Source of the DNA: Desulfogranum japonicum DSM 18378
GTDB lineage: Bacteria; Desulfobacterota; Desulfobulbia; Desulfobulbales; Desulfobulbaceae
Length of the DNA stretch: 64,000 nucleotides
Assembly: GCF_000429945.1 (NCBI RefSeq)
Contig: NZ_AUCV01000032.1
Location: 1-64,000, forward strand
Direction: 5' to 3'
Below, one piece after another: positions 36,070 through 45,899 of the stretch (position 1 is the first letter of the stretch; each line of letters starts with the position of its first letter). Made by a program: the position numbers and the translations under genes. Under the pieces are notes generated by a model that saw only the letters and a program-made list of their open reading frames with translations, was not told the origin of the DNA and made no database searches.

Positions 36070-36814
36070 ACCGTATATTCTTGTGACCAATGATGATGGT
36101 GTTCATGCACCAGGAGTCAAAGCCCTGCATGAGGCTGTTTCCACGCTGGGGCACGCAATTACCGTTGCTCCTGAACGCGATAATTCCGCAGTGAGCCATT
36201 CCCTGACCATGAATCGTCCTCTCAAGGTGGAGCAGATTGCATCAGATGTGTATTCTGTAAACGGGACACCTACTGATTGTGTGACCATAGCTCTGAACAA
36301 AATTCTGGAGAGCAGGCCTGTGCTGCTTGTTTCCGGAATTAACCCCGGTGGGAACCTTGGAGATGATATCAGTTATTCCGGGACGGTGTCCGCAGCTATT
36401 GAAGGAACCATGTATGAAATTCCATCCCTTGCTTTTTCATTGGCAGGCAATCAACCCTTTGATTTTACCACTGCAGCCTCGGTCGCCTGGAAGATGGCTT
36501 CCATGGCTCTTGCCTTCAAGCTCCCTCCCAGGAGCCTGTTGAACGTTAACATTCCCAACTGTCCTGCCGGCGATATTCAGGGCGTTCTTTTTACCAGACA
36601 GGGACGGCGGAGATATAAGGACTCCATCCAGGAGACCTTTGATCCATGGGGACGTAAACATTATTGGATAGGTGGTGGAACCGTACACTGGGCAGAGGAT
36701 GAAGGTTCCGATGAAATGGCTATTCGCAATCAGTATATATCAGTAACCCCTATCCAGCTGGACCTCACAAACCATATAGGCCTGGGGTATCTTCAGCAAT
36801 ATTGGAAAAGTTGA
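36062..36814 (+). CDS. surE: 5'/3'-nucleotidase SurE
   Basis: 250 aa from ATG 36062. The metal-binding start is ILVTNDDGVHAPGVKAL. VAPERDNSAVSHSLTM, GTPTDCVTIAL and LVSGINPGGNLGDDISYSGT are all canonical SurE motifs. It dephosphorylates nucleoside monophosphates and is linked to stationary-phase survival. It is coupled to the DUF1499 gene. Confidence 0.96.
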   Translation: MNKPYILVTNDDGVHAPGVKALHEAVSTLGHAITVAPERDNSAVSHSLTMNRPLKVEQIASDVYSVNGTPTDCVTIALNKILESRPVLLVSGINPGGNLGDDISYSGTVSAAIEGTMYEIPSLAFSLAGNQPFDFTTAASVAWKMASMALAFKLPPRSLLNVNIPNCPAGDIQGVLFTRQGRRRYKDSIQETFDPWGRKHYWIGGGTVHWAEDEGSDEMAIRNQYISVTPIQLDLTNHIGLGYLQQYWKS

Positions 36815-36832
36815 AATTTCTGAATATGATCA

Positions 36833-36883
36833 TAAGGGTCACGGAAAAAATACATTATCCAATCTTGCTTATCTCTCAATTCA
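36833..36883 (+). repeat. Family A element, copy 4 (left half only)
   Basis: TAAGGGTCACGGAAAAAATA continues as CATTATCCAATCTTGCTTAT and then CTCTCAATTCAG, matching the left arm of the complete copies. The core and right arm are absent. It sits between surE and nfo. Confidence 0.75.
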
Positions 36884-36911
36884 GACAACAATATGCTATA
36901 AGGAAAAGGAT

Positions 36912-37778
36912 ATGCCGCTTTTAGGGGCCCATGAATCAGTCGCAGGAGGGTTGCATAACGCCTTTGAACGGATTGAGCAGGTTGGTGGTGAATCCCTGCA
37001 GATATTCACCCGTAATCAGAGGCAGTGGAAAGCTGCGCCTCTACGTCAGGAAGAAATTGATCTTTTCAGGGAGAGCTGGGGAAAAACCGGTACTCTGCCT
37101 GTGGCGTCTCACGCGAGCTATCTGATTAATCTGGGGTCTTCAGACAAAAAACGGGCAGGCCAATCTGTTCAGGCTCTCGTAGCCGAAGTTGAGCGCTGTC
37201 AGCAACTCGGTATACCTTTTCTGGTTCTTCATCCGGGAAGTCATGGCGGCAAAGGGGTGGAAGCTGGTTTGCAGGCTGTTGTGAAAAACCTGGATACTGT
37301 CTTTGAGCAGACCCTGGGAAAAAAGAGCGGTCAAGTTCGAATATTGCTGGAAACCACAGCGGGCCAGGGGACCGGCTTAGGAAGTCGGTTTGAAGAACTG
37401 GGATGGATACGGGCGAATTCCAGCTACGCTGAACGTCTCGGTGTCTGTGTTGATACCTGTCACATTTTTGCAGCCGGTTACGATATACGCACACCTGAAG
37501 CATACCGTGCGACCATGGCTGCCCTGGAAGAACAGGTCGGGCTGCAACACGTTCACTTCTTTCACCTGAATGACTCGAAAAAAGAGCTGGGGAGCAAGGT
37601 TGACAGGCATGAACATATTGGTAAAGGGTGTATCGGCAAGCAAGGCTTTGCCCACCTGCTGAATGACCCGCAGTTTGTCAGTCATCCCATGACTCTGGAA
37701 ACGCCCAAAGGCGATGATCTTGCAGAGGATAGAGAAAATCTGCGGGTGTTGCGTTTGCTCATGGGGCACGAAGAATAA
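36912..37778 (+). CDS. nfo: Endonuclease IV (AP endonuclease)
   Basis: 288 aa. Metal-site motifs: PLLGAHESVAGGLHNA, FLVLHPGSHGG, ILLETTAGQG, CVDTCHIFAAGYDI, FFHLNDSKKELGSKVDRHE and HIGKGCIG, ending MTLETPKGDDLAEDREN. It cleaves abasic sites in base excision repair. A purine-rich AAGGAAAAGG site precedes ATG. Family A fragments flank both sides of the gene. Confidence 0.97.
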   Translation: MPLLGAHESVAGGLHNAFERIEQVGGESLQIFTRNQRQWKAAPLRQEEIDLFRESWGKTGTLPVASHASYLINLGSSDKKRAGQSVQALVAEVERCQQLGIPFLVLHPGSHGGKGVEAGLQAVVKNLDTVFEQTLGKKSGQVRILLETTAGQGTGLGSRFEELGWIRANSSYAERLGVCVDTCHIFAAGYDIRTPEAYRATMAALEEQVGLQHVHFFHLNDSKKELGSKVDRHEHIGKGCIGKQGFAHLLNDPQFVSHPMTLETPKGDDLAEDRENLRVLRLLMGHEE

Positions 37779-37784
37779 TACCTG

Positions 37785-37811
37785 TTCAAAAATTGCCCAG
37801 GATATCGGCTC
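37785..37811 (-). repeat. Family A element, copy 5 (right-arm fragment)
   Basis: TTCAAAAATTGCCCAGGATA followed by TCGG matches the inner right arm of copy 1 (TCGAAAAATTGCCTAGGATA). Only about 27 bp are left, in the convergent gap between nfo and the FN3 gene and in inverse orientation to copy 4. Confidence 0.55.
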
Positions 37812-37815
37812 ATTC

Positions 37816-39957
37816 TTATGGTGCCTGTGGTTCGGTTTCGCTCTCCATAGGAAGTTTGTGTTCTTTCGGATGGTATTGAATGGTTACCGGCTCAGAAGCT
37901 TCGCTCACCAGACCATCCTTATCCACAGCTTTGACCTGAAAATTGTATTCTCTGTCCGGTTCAAGATCAAGCTCCAGAGTGACGCCGGTTTTCTGTGTTT
38001 TTTGTATTTCCCGATTCAGGAATCCTACACTGATAACAGAATAGTAAGCGATATCCAGTTCCGTATTGGCATCCCAGGTCAGGGTGAGCCCCTTGTCTGT
38101 AATGTTGCCGGTAAGACCTGATGGGGCAGTTGGAGGCGGTTTTGTTGAGCAGGAGACCGGATTTGAGATCGGGCCCTTGAGCTTGTCATAATCTATTGCC
38201 CGTATTCCGTACCAATATCTTTGGCCATCGGCCAGAGAAATATCCGTAAATGATTGACGTTCGGCAGACACATCGCCTACCTTCAAGGTGACAGTGTCTG
38301 GAAGTGTTCCACGAAAAATTTCATATCTACGAATATCCGGAGCTCTGTTACCAGACCATTGCAGTTCCACTTTTTTCAGGGAGGATTGCGAGCAGGTGAT
38401 CCCTTCAACCATTGCCGGGGCCGGTTTAGTGGTTGCTGAGACGGCTTTGCTGTTTTCTGAAGCTGTTCCAACCACGTTGACGGCCTGCAAAGTGTAAAAA
38501 TAGGTTGTGTTATCCTGGAGAGGATCCAGGTAACCACCCTCGTCAACATATTGCAGCTGGTGGCGACCATCGATATTGGCAATCTGTTCAAAAGGACCCG
38601 CCTCGTCCATTGCCCTGAACACCATATATTCTCTGGTGTGAGGATCGCTGCTTCCTGCCCAGGAAAGTGAAACCTTTCTGGGTTGGTTACTGATTGCTTT
38701 AAGGTGCTGCGGAGGCGGCGGGGCACCCTTGGTAGTGGCAAAGACAACATCGCTGTCTTCACTTTCCACGCCAACATTGTTCTGGCTGCGGATGGTGTAA
38801 TAATAGGTGGTGTTGTCGGCAAGTTTGCCGTACCGTTCATAGGATCTGGCACTGCCTCTATCTACATAACTCTGCCTGTCACGGTCATCAATTTCTGCTA
38901 TACGCTCAAAAGGACCTTCCTTTGAACCTGCTCTGTAAATTGTGTATCCTGTGACATTGGGATCCGGTGAGGGCTCCCATGAAAGCAATATTCTGCGCAG
39001 GCCGTTCCCTGTGGCCAAGATGGTACTTATGGGTTTCGGTTTGCCTATGGTAGTAATGGAGAAAGGCTGTTGTGGAATGGATGCCAGCCCTTCTTTGTTG
39101 TAGGCGCTGATGGTATAAAAATAGGTGGAATCGTCTTCCAGATCTGTATCTTCAAGAACAATCGGTGTGGTATTGTTAGCTATAATTGAACCTACAGGGG
39201 TAAACATATCTGTTGCTGCTTTTGCGCGAAAAAGTTGATAACCAGTGTGAATGAATGGCGGTGCAGGTTGAACAACTATCCGGGCTTTACGTATAAGCCC
39301 CCGTACAGAGATGATTTTGGGCGCAGGAATACGTGAAGAAAATATCGCACCCTGATAAATCAGGGCTTCAATGAGTTGTTTTAGGGCATCATCCAGGGCT
39401 GTCACCAGAGATGCATCGCTGGGATAGGCGTTGCCAGAGTAGTGGGTGAATGTAATGTGAATATCCCAGATGACCTGGTCTGTCTGAATGTCAAGCAGAT
39501 TGATGGTAAGAAGAGACTGTTTACCCGGTAAAGCTGTCGTAAGGATACTTTCCGGAAGATGGGTAAGGGTTGCGCTGAGTATGCCCCGCGTACGTAAAGA
39601 TTTACCGACCTGGAGAAGGTATTCATGGGATTGTTTGCCTTGAGCGTGTTGAATGTGGTGTTCTTCCAGAACACTTTTTACATGTTCAAGTGGAATCAGC
39701 TCGTAAAGTCCTGCGTGGTTCAGTTTTTCCCAGAAAAAGGTGGTCAGTTTATCGATATCTTTCTTTGAGCTGGAAAACGGTAGAATGGCGACATGTTGTA
39801 ACAGGGTTGTTTTTGTCTGAGGGTAAGTTTGAACCTGGATATCTGTTTTGGTTTCCGGTGATGCCGGGCTGCTGAAACAGAGCGCAGGCATAAAAAAACA
39901 GATATACAGAAATATGAATAACACTCTGGTCTGTATGGAGTGCGATATTATCAACAT
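37816..39957 (-). CDS. Exported fibronectin type III repeat protein
   Basis: 713 aa. Signal peptide at residues 11-30 (LFIFLYICFFMPALCFSS). Residues 45-195 look like a LpoB/CsgG-type alpha/beta domain (HVAILPFSSSKKDIDKLTTF; GILSATLTHLPESIL). Five FN3-like domains follow at about 207-305, 310-410, 413-510, 515-605 and 610-695, with repeats such as NTTYYYTIRSQNNVGVES and NTTYFYTLQAVNVVGTAS. The C terminus is acidic, with no sorting signal or anchor seen. It is probably periplasmic or surface-linked and could bind envelope glycans or proteins. It is downstream of mtaD on the minus strand, 12 bp away. Confidence 0.8.
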   Translation of the reverse strand: MLIISHSIQTRVLFIFLYICFFMPALCFSSPASPETKTDIQVQTYPQTKTTLLQHVAILPFSSSKKDIDKLTTFFWEKLNHAGLYELIPLEHVKSVLEEHHIQHAQGKQSHEYLLQVGKSLRTRGILSATLTHLPESILTTALPGKQSLLTINLLDIQTDQVIWDIHITFTHYSGNAYPSDASLVTALDDALKQLIEALIYQGAIFSSRIPAPKIISVRGLIRKARIVVQPAPPFIHTGYQLFRAKAATDMFTPVGSIIANNTTPIVLEDTDLEDDSTYFYTISAYNKEGLASIPQQPFSITTIGKPKPISTILATGNGLRRILLSWEPSPDPNVTGYTIYRAGSKEGPFERIAEIDDRDRQSYVDRGSARSYERYGKLADNTTYYYTIRSQNNVGVESEDSDVVFATTKGAPPPPQHLKAISNQPRKVSLSWAGSSDPHTREYMVFRAMDEAGPFEQIANIDGRHQLQYVDEGGYLDPLQDNTTYFYTLQAVNVVGTASENSKAVSATTKPAPAMVEGITCSQSSLKKVELQWSGNRAPDIRRYEIFRGTLPDTVTLKVGDVSAERQSFTDISLADGQRYWYGIRAIDYDKLKGPISNPVSCSTKPPPTAPSGLTGNITDKGLTLTWDANTELDIAYYSVISVGFLNREIQKTQKTGVTLELDLEPDREYNFQVKAVDKDGLVSEASEPVTIQYHPKEHKLPMESETEPQAP

Positions 39958-39969
39958 ATTGCTTGTTTC

Positions 39970-41280
39970 CTATTGGTTGCCAACGTGTTGAGCCAGTTCC
40001 CGTACCTTGGCCATAACCTCAGCCAGGTCACAGGTTTGGAGAACTCTGTCCCGGACCACGATATTGCCGTTGATCAGTACGGTCTGTACATCTGCCGGAT
40101 CACCGCTGTATACCATTGTGTCGGTGGTATAAAACGGCTGCAGGTGGGGACGATGTATGTCTGCCAGTAGAATATCTGCCTTTTGTCCCGGAGCGAGTCT
40201 GCCGATGTGCATTGACGGCAGGAGTGCCGTTGAACCACCATCCGTGGCACAGCTTAAAATTTCCCGTGCAGGAACAGCAACCGCATCGTTACATACCATT
40301 TTCTGTACTTTGGCACAAAAATCCATCTCGCGAAATATATCAAGACTATTGTTGGATGCGCTGCCGTCGGTTCCCAGCCCCACACGTATATTTCTGTCAA
40401 GCATTGCCCGTAACGGAGCCATGCCGGAGGCAAGTTTTGCATGGCTTTGCGGACAGATGACAATGGAGCAGTTGTTTTCTGCGAGAATATCCAGGTCCGC
40501 TGGCGTGCACCAGACGCAGTGAACACACACTGTATTGGCATCCAGTATACCCGTTTCAAGCAGGTGGCGGGTTGGGGTCTCTCCGAGGGGAGAGGGAATT
40601 ATTTCGATTTCGTATTGCGTTTCAGCAAGGTGAATGAAAAGCGGCACTCCTGCATCATTTGCCAGTTGCTTTGCCTTTACAAGATTCTTTGGAGAACATG
40701 TATACGGAGAATGGGCAAACAGGGCAGGGGTGATAAGCGGGTTTTTATCTTTCCAGGTAGAGATGAATTCTGCACAGGTCGTCAGCCCTTTGGTTGGATC
40801 GGGAACCCCCGGCACAGGAAAATCAACCAAAGCCTGGGCTGCAACGGATCTCATCCCAACTTCGGCAAAAGCCTTGGCTGCGGCATGCTCAAAAAAATAG
40901 CCATCTGCTACGGTGGTAATTCCGCCCAGTACCATTTCCGCTGCGGCAAGTTTCGAGCACCAGTAGACCATCTCTTCTGAAACCCATTGTGCTTCAGCTG
41001 GAAATATATATGTATGAAGCCATGTGGACAGGTCCAGGTCATCTGCCAGGCCGCGAAACAAGGTCATTGCTGCGTGACTGTGGGCGTTGACCAGGCCGGG
41101 AAGAGCCAGCTGGCCATGGGCGTCCAGGGTTGTCCTGTCGCGTCCCGCATGATATGCCTCCATGGGGCCGATGTCTGTAATAGTATCCCCGGTTATGGTA
41201 ATATATGAAAGAGACGGCACGGCAGAAAGGGCCATGTCTTCAACGGGGAGACAGTTGGTGATGCTGATATCTGAGTTCAT
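39970..41280 (-). CDS. mtaD: Amidohydrolase, 5-methylthioadenosine/S-adenosylhomocysteine deaminase-like
   Basis: 436 aa from ATG 41280 (MNSDISITNCLPVEDMALS). A longer open frame to 42120 only mirrors ychF and is rejected. Motifs: LPGLVNAHSHAAMTLFRGLA, PLFIHLAETQYE, VCVHCVW and GLGTDGSASNN (metal ligands and catalytic Asp). It likely deaminates methylthioadenosine, adenosylhomocysteine or a related purine; the exact substrate is not fixed by sequence. The FN3 gene follows on the same strand. Confidence 0.88.
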   Translation of the reverse strand: MNSDISITNCLPVEDMALSAVPSLSYITITGDTITDIGPMEAYHAGRDRTTLDAHGQLALPGLVNAHSHAAMTLFRGLADDLDLSTWLHTYIFPAEAQWVSEEMVYWCSKLAAAEMVLGGITTVADGYFFEHAAAKAFAEVGMRSVAAQALVDFPVPGVPDPTKGLTTCAEFISTWKDKNPLITPALFAHSPYTCSPKNLVKAKQLANDAGVPLFIHLAETQYEIEIIPSPLGETPTRHLLETGILDANTVCVHCVWCTPADLDILAENNCSIVICPQSHAKLASGMAPLRAMLDRNIRVGLGTDGSASNNSLDIFREMDFCAKVQKMVCNDAVAVPAREILSCATDGGSTALLPSMHIGRLAPGQKADILLADIHRPHLQPFYTTDTMVYSGDPADVQTVLINGNIVVRDRVLQTCDLAEVMAKVRELAQHVGNQ

Positions 41281-41550
41281 AACTGCTTGCAAAAGTAGGA
41301 AGAGATGGTGTATCACAGGTTGGCAGAATTTCAAAGGCCATACAGCAACTATACCCGAGCACTGTAACAAGAGGCAAGAGATGGTTCTTTTTTCTTGTTT
41401 GAAAGTAATATGTTGGAGTTGTGTCGACCTTGTTGAATGACTTGCAAACAACCACACCTGCGCAAGTCTGGAGCACCCCTTTGCTCGAAGAGTGTTCATG
41501 TGAATAACAGCAATTATCAGCCCTGAGAAGGGAAATTTTAAGAGGATATC

Positions 41551-42648
41551 ATGGGATTTCGATGTGGCATTGTTGGGTTGCCCAACGTGGGCAAGTCCAC
41601 AATTTTTAATGCGTTGACAGCTGCGGCAATAGATGCGGAAAACTATCCTTTCTGCACCATCGAACCGAATGTAGGGGTGGTGGCTGTGCCTGATGTCCGT
41701 CTGGATACGCTGGCGGAATTGGCCAAGACCAGGAGCAAGGTGCCTACTCAGATGGAGTTTGTGGATATAGCCGGGCTTGTAAAAGGTGCCAGCCAGGGCG
41801 AAGGGTTGGGAAATCAGTTTCTGGGACACATTCGCCAAGTGGATGCCATCCTCCACGTCGTGCGGTGTTTTGAAGATGATAATATCGTGCATGTTGATGG
41901 CAAAATTAATCCTCTGCAGGATCGCGAGGTCATTACCATGGAGCTTGTCATGGCTGACCTGGAAACTGTGGAAAAAAGGTTGGTTAAAACGCGTAATCAA
42001 ACGAAATCCGGTGATAAAAAGGCTATTGCCGAGGTCGCGTTCCTGGAAAAACTGGCAGCAGTTCTCAATGAAGGCAAGCCGGCAAGGGTGGTTGCACCTG
42101 AAAATGAAAACGATCAGCACCTTTTACGGGATCTTTGCCTGCTGACCACCAAACCAGTGCTCTATGTCGCCAATGTCAGCGAAGATGATGTGGTAGACGG
42201 GAATCAATTTGTTGCTGATATGCAGAAAGCCGCTGAAGAAGAGGGCGCCTCCCTGGTGACAATCGCGGGAAGTATTGAACAGGAACTAAGTCTGCTTGAT
42301 AAAGAGGAACAGAAGGAGTTCCTCCTGGATATGGGCATGGAGGAACCGGGACTCAACCGCCTGATTCATGCCGGCTATGAGTTACTGAACCTGATAACAT
42401 ATTTTACGGTTGGCGAGAAAGAAACCCGGGCCTGGACAATTACCAGAGGAACCAAGGCGCCACAGGCTGCAGGAAAAATACACTCGGATTTCGAGCGAGG
42501 TTTCATTCGGGCAGAGGTTATTGCCTATGAGGATTATGTAAAGTGCGGCTCAGAGAATGTGGCTAAAGAAAAAGGGTTGATGCGGTCTGAAGGCAAAGAG
42601 TATGTGGTTAAAGATGGTGACTGTATACTTTTCCGTTTTAATGTGTGA
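41551..42648 (+). CDS. ychF: Obg-like ribosome-binding ATPase YchF
   Basis: 365 aa. G1 motif GLPNVGKSTIFNAL, Switch/G3 FVDIAGLVKGASQGEGLGNQ, coiled-coil insert, and a C-terminal TGS domain (TITRGTKAPQAAGKIHSDFE). The NxxE-type specificity loop region (LYVANVSEDD) agrees with ATP preference. It has its own promoter region, divergent from mtaD (270-bp gap, no other feature seen). Confidence 0.97.
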   Translation: MGFRCGIVGLPNVGKSTIFNALTAAAIDAENYPFCTIEPNVGVVAVPDVRLDTLAELAKTRSKVPTQMEFVDIAGLVKGASQGEGLGNQFLGHIRQVDAILHVVRCFEDDNIVHVDGKINPLQDREVITMELVMADLETVEKRLVKTRNQTKSGDKKAIAEVAFLEKLAAVLNEGKPARVVAPENENDQHLLRDLCLLTTKPVLYVANVSEDDVVDGNQFVADMQKAAEEEGASLVTIAGSIEQELSLLDKEEQKEFLLDMGMEEPGLNRLIHAGYELLNLITYFTVGEKETRAWTITRGTKAPQAAGKIHSDFERGFIRAEVIAYEDYVKCGSENVAKEKGLMRSEGKEYVVKDGDCILFRFNV

Positions 42649-42708
42649 TCAATACAACGGCTTGTAACGTATAAGGATCTGTGTACAGGGAATGAAAATA
42701 CTGGTGTT

Positions 42709-43794
42709 ATGGACAGGAAGAAGGTTGAAAAGAAAGTATTTATAAAGGAACTTGTTGAAGGCCAGCAAGTTCGGGAACTGTTTGCGGTCAGCCGCAAAAA
42801 TCTGGCTGAAACCAAAAACGGAAAACCTTATCTGGCATTAAGCCTGATGGACAAGACAGGTGAAATCGAGGCCCGCCTGTGGGATGATGCAGAGCATTTT
42901 GCGCCTTTGGCAGAAGAAGGTGCGTTTGTTCTGGTTACAGCGGTCGTGAAATCGTACAGGGAGCAACTGCAACTCGGTGTGACCTCACTGGAGCAATTCA
43001 GTTCGGAACAGGTTTTTTTAGGGCATTTTTTCCCTTCCAGTGATCGTGATCCTCAAGATATGGAAAAGGAACTCAAGCTGCGTATCCGGGCGATACGGGA
43101 TGTGGGACTGCATAAACTGCTTGCGGTAATATTCCAGGGCGATGTGCTGGAACAGTTTCTGAAAGCACCGGCTGCAAAAAAAATGCATCATGCCTATATC
43201 GGAGGTTTGGCTGAACACTCCCTGTCCATCGCAGCGATGGCTGAGAAAACAGCAGAACACTACCCCCTGTTGGACAAAGATATGCTCGTTGCCGGCAGCC
43301 TGCTCCACGATCTGGCGAAAATCAGGGAGTTTGATTTTTCCAGCCTGCCGTTTAATTATACGGATCAGGGGAGGCTGGTCGGGCACCTTGTCCTTGGCGT
43401 TGAAATGGTTCGGGAGGCGTCGTCTGTCATATCAGAGATGTCGCAGGAGCGCACCGATCAACTTTGTCACCTTATTCTCAGCCACCACGGACAGCTTGAA
43501 TATGGATCCCCTGTACTACCTATGACGCCGGAAGCCATGCTGCTGCACCATCTTGATGATATGGACGCAAAAATGAATTATGTGCAAAGGCTACAGAGCA
43601 ACATGAAAGAACCCGGATGGCAGTGGACCGAGTATCAGCGGCCCCTTGAACGTTTTCTCTATCTCAATGCCGATGCTGAAGAAGAACAGTGCCAGGTGGG
43701 CACTGTTTCACAGCCCTGTGAAGCTGCAAAACAGAACGTGCGTAAACTGTTGACCACACAGGAAGCTGAAAAACGGCAACAGTCGCTGTTTTAA
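42709..43794 (+). CDS. YhaM-like 3'-5' exoribonuclease (OB fold plus HD domain)
   Basis: 361 aa. The N-terminal OB-fold nucleic-acid-binding domain (residues 5-110: ETKNGKPYLALSLMDKTGEI) is followed by an HD domain with HHAYIGGLAEHSLSIAAMA, GSLLHDLAKIREF and HLILSHHGQLEYGSPVLP. This order defines the YhaM family. It starts 60 bp after ychF and leads the run into holB and ricT. Confidence 0.9.
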   Translation: MDRKKVEKKVFIKELVEGQQVRELFAVSRKNLAETKNGKPYLALSLMDKTGEIEARLWDDAEHFAPLAEEGAFVLVTAVVKSYREQLQLGVTSLEQFSSEQVFLGHFFPSSDRDPQDMEKELKLRIRAIRDVGLHKLLAVIFQGDVLEQFLKAPAAKKMHHAYIGGLAEHSLSIAAMAEKTAEHYPLLDKDMLVAGSLLHDLAKIREFDFSSLPFNYTDQGRLVGHLVLGVEMVREASSVISEMSQERTDQLCHLILSHHGQLEYGSPVLPMTPEAMLLHHLDDMDAKMNYVQRLQSNMKEPGWQWTEYQRPLERFLYLNADAEEEQCQVGTVSQPCEAAKQNVRKLLTTQEAEKRQQSLF

Positions 43795-43833
43795 CTGTGC
43801 CGCTATCCGTCGATTGGTGAGCCTTTAAGACCT

Positions 43834-44808
43834 ATGTTTGCACATATTCTCGGCCAGACAAAAGCTGTAACCTTTTTTCAAAGGGCTATCAGCAGCGACC
43901 GTCTTTCTCACTCCTATCTCCTCCATGGACCTGATGGGGTGGGAAAACGTCTTCTGGCCGAACAGATTGCAGCGGTGTTGCTATGTCAGCGTGAGCAAGG
44001 GGAGAAACCATGCGGTAATTGTCCTGGCTGTCAGAAATACCTTTCCGGCAATCATCCTGATCTCCTCCGCATTACGCCAGACGGGCCAACTATAAAAATC
44101 GCCCAGATACGTGGACTGAAACAGGCTGTAACCTATGCTCCTTTTGAAAAAGGGTATCGCATTATTCTGATTGAAGACGTACATACCATGCGCAGGGAAG
44201 CCGGCAACAGCCTGTTGAAAATACTTGAAGAGCCTCCGGCGCAAAATATCTTTTTGCTGTTGTCCGCTTCACTTGAAGTTGTTCTGGCAACCATTCGGTC
44301 CCGCTGCCAGCTCATCCCTCTGTATAGCTTGCCGTTTGATCTCGCAGCTCGGATTATTCAACAGAAAGATCCGGAGCTACCTCCGGATGAAGCCTTTATG
44401 CTTGCCCAACTTGCAGACGGTTCACCCGGTAAGGCGTTGAGCTTAAACAGCAGCAGCCTGTATCCCCTGTATACAGAATCTCTTGAGGCATTACTTGCAC
44501 AAAGGCGCAGTGAAGCAGAAAAAGTGGAGGCTGGCCTTGCCCTGGCCGCAAAATGGACCACCCTGAAAGATGATTTGCCCTACCTCTTTCACCTGTTCAG
44601 AATTTTTTTTAAAGATGCCATGGTACCCCTGGTATTCGATCAACCTGGAACCAGTCGTATGCTCTGGCTGGACAAGGCCAGAGAACGGTGGAATTTCCGC
44701 CAGCTTTCTGCTAAGATAGATAACATTGATTATGCAGAACAGGCTCTGCAACGCAACTGTAATAAGGGCTTGGCCTGCGAAGTGCTTGCTCTGCAGCTGC
44801 TAACCTGA
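43834..44808 (+). CDS. holB: DNA polymerase III subunit delta'
   Basis: 324 aa. Clamp-loader AAA+ motifs: Walker A HGPDGVGKRLLAEQI, zinc cysteines CGNCPGCQKYLSGNHPD, ILIEDVHTMRREAGNSLLK, and sensor 1 region VVLATIRSRCQLI. Delta' is the ATP-inert stator in E. coli. The downstream ricT gene is 13 or more bp away, the usual holB-ricT-metG order of Firmicutes and Desulfobacterota. Confidence 0.94.
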   Translation: MFAHILGQTKAVTFFQRAISSDRLSHSYLLHGPDGVGKRLLAEQIAAVLLCQREQGEKPCGNCPGCQKYLSGNHPDLLRITPDGPTIKIAQIRGLKQAVTYAPFEKGYRIILIEDVHTMRREAGNSLLKILEEPPAQNIFLLLSASLEVVLATIRSRCQLIPLYSLPFDLAARIIQQKDPELPPDEAFMLAQLADGSPGKALSLNSSSLYPLYTESLEALLAQRRSEAEKVEAGLALAAKWTTLKDDLPYLFHLFRIFFKDAMVPLVFDQPGTSRMLWLDKARERWNFRQLSAKIDNIDYAEQALQRNCNKGLACEVLALQLLT

Positions 44809-44833
44809 AATCAAACGATTATTGCCGACATAC

Positions 44834-45748
44834 ATGATACCTCCCTCTGAAAATGATACTGCTGTTCCAGCCGAGACGGAACAAGTGAACGAGGATACTG
44901 GCACAAGTTATTATTACAAGTTTCGTTTTCGCATGGACGGGAGAGAGTTCACTGCCTGTTCACCTGATCAGGAATACCCCAAAGGTGCCTCTGTAATGAT
45001 TAAGGTGGAGCATGGCTATGAGCCTGCAACCATTATCCGTAAGGCAGCAGGGCCGGGGGAAAGCAAAGATCGTCCGGTAAGCTTTCATATCGCCCGGGAA
45101 CTTGATGCCGAAGAACTGGAGCGTTTTCTTGAGCTGCCTGAAGTTGAGCAGGAAGCTTACAGCTATTGCCAGAAACAGGTTGAGAAGCTTGATTTGCCCA
45201 TGGACCTGGTCAGAGTCGAGCAATTTTTTAATGGATCAAAAATTATTTTTTACTTCACCGCAGAGAATCGGGTCGATTTTCGGGAACTGGTAAAAGTTCT
45301 GGTTCAACAGTTCCGCACCCGGGTTGAAATGCGGCAGATCGGAGTTCGTCATGAAACCCAGATGCTTGGCGGGCTGGGCTCCTGTGGCAGGGAACTGTGC
45401 TGCTCCGGTTTCCTGAATAAGTTTGAATCTGTTTCCATTAAAATGGCCAAAACCCAGGACCTTCCCCTGAATCCATCGAAAATATCCGGGCTCTGCAATA
45501 GATTGTTATGCTGCCTGACCTATGAGTATGACAATTATCGTCATATGAAAAAGGGAATGCCAAGAACCGGCAAAAGTATCCGTTTTGAAGATGATGTATA
45601 TAAAGTGATCAGGCAGGTACCGCTTTCCGGCACGTTGATCGGCATCAACCGGAAAGGGGAAGAACGGATTTTCCAGGAAAAAGAGTGGCGGAATGCTGAA
45701 ATAGTTCAAAAACCGCAGCAGGGTAAAGGCGGAGGAAAGAAAAAATAA
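44834..45748 (+). CDS. ricT: PSP1-domain protein RicT (YaaT)
   Basis: 304 aa from ATG 44834; a TTG at 44822 is in frame, and neither has a clear ribosome-binding site. The PSP1 domain covers about 80-190 (DLPMDLVRVEQFFNGSKIIF). Cys-rich motifs LGSCGRELCCSGFL and LCNRLLCCLTYEYDNY bind an Fe-S cluster in the B. subtilis Y-complex, which promotes RNA maturation. The C-terminal tail is Lys/Gly-rich. It follows holB and precedes metG. Confidence 0.93.
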   Translation: MIPPSENDTAVPAETEQVNEDTGTSYYYKFRFRMDGREFTACSPDQEYPKGASVMIKVEHGYEPATIIRKAAGPGESKDRPVSFHIARELDAEELERFLELPEVEQEAYSYCQKQVEKLDLPMDLVRVEQFFNGSKIIFYFTAENRVDFRELVKVLVQQFRTRVEMRQIGVRHETQMLGGLGSCGRELCCSGFLNKFESVSIKMAKTQDLPLNPSKISGLCNRLLCCLTYEYDNYRHMKKGMPRTGKSIRFEDDVYKVIRQVPLSGTLIGINRKGEERIFQEKEWRNAEIVQKPQQGKGGGKKK

Positions 45749-45899
45749 ACGTCCTGTACAGGTGTATCGCCTAATATAACCGGTAATTATGTCAACTCGG
45801 TAAAATAATCAAAGAATAGTGTTCAGGGCCCTGCGGGTAGGGGATACTTCCCGGTACGCAGAGCATCTCCTTTACTTCAGATATAAATAAACAGTTGTT

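Noticed and set aside
41281-42120. 280-residue N-terminal extension of the mtaD open frame on the minus strand
   Set aside because: It mirrors the antisense of ychF, has no amidohydrolase similarity, and a good ATG with the family N terminus lies at 41280.
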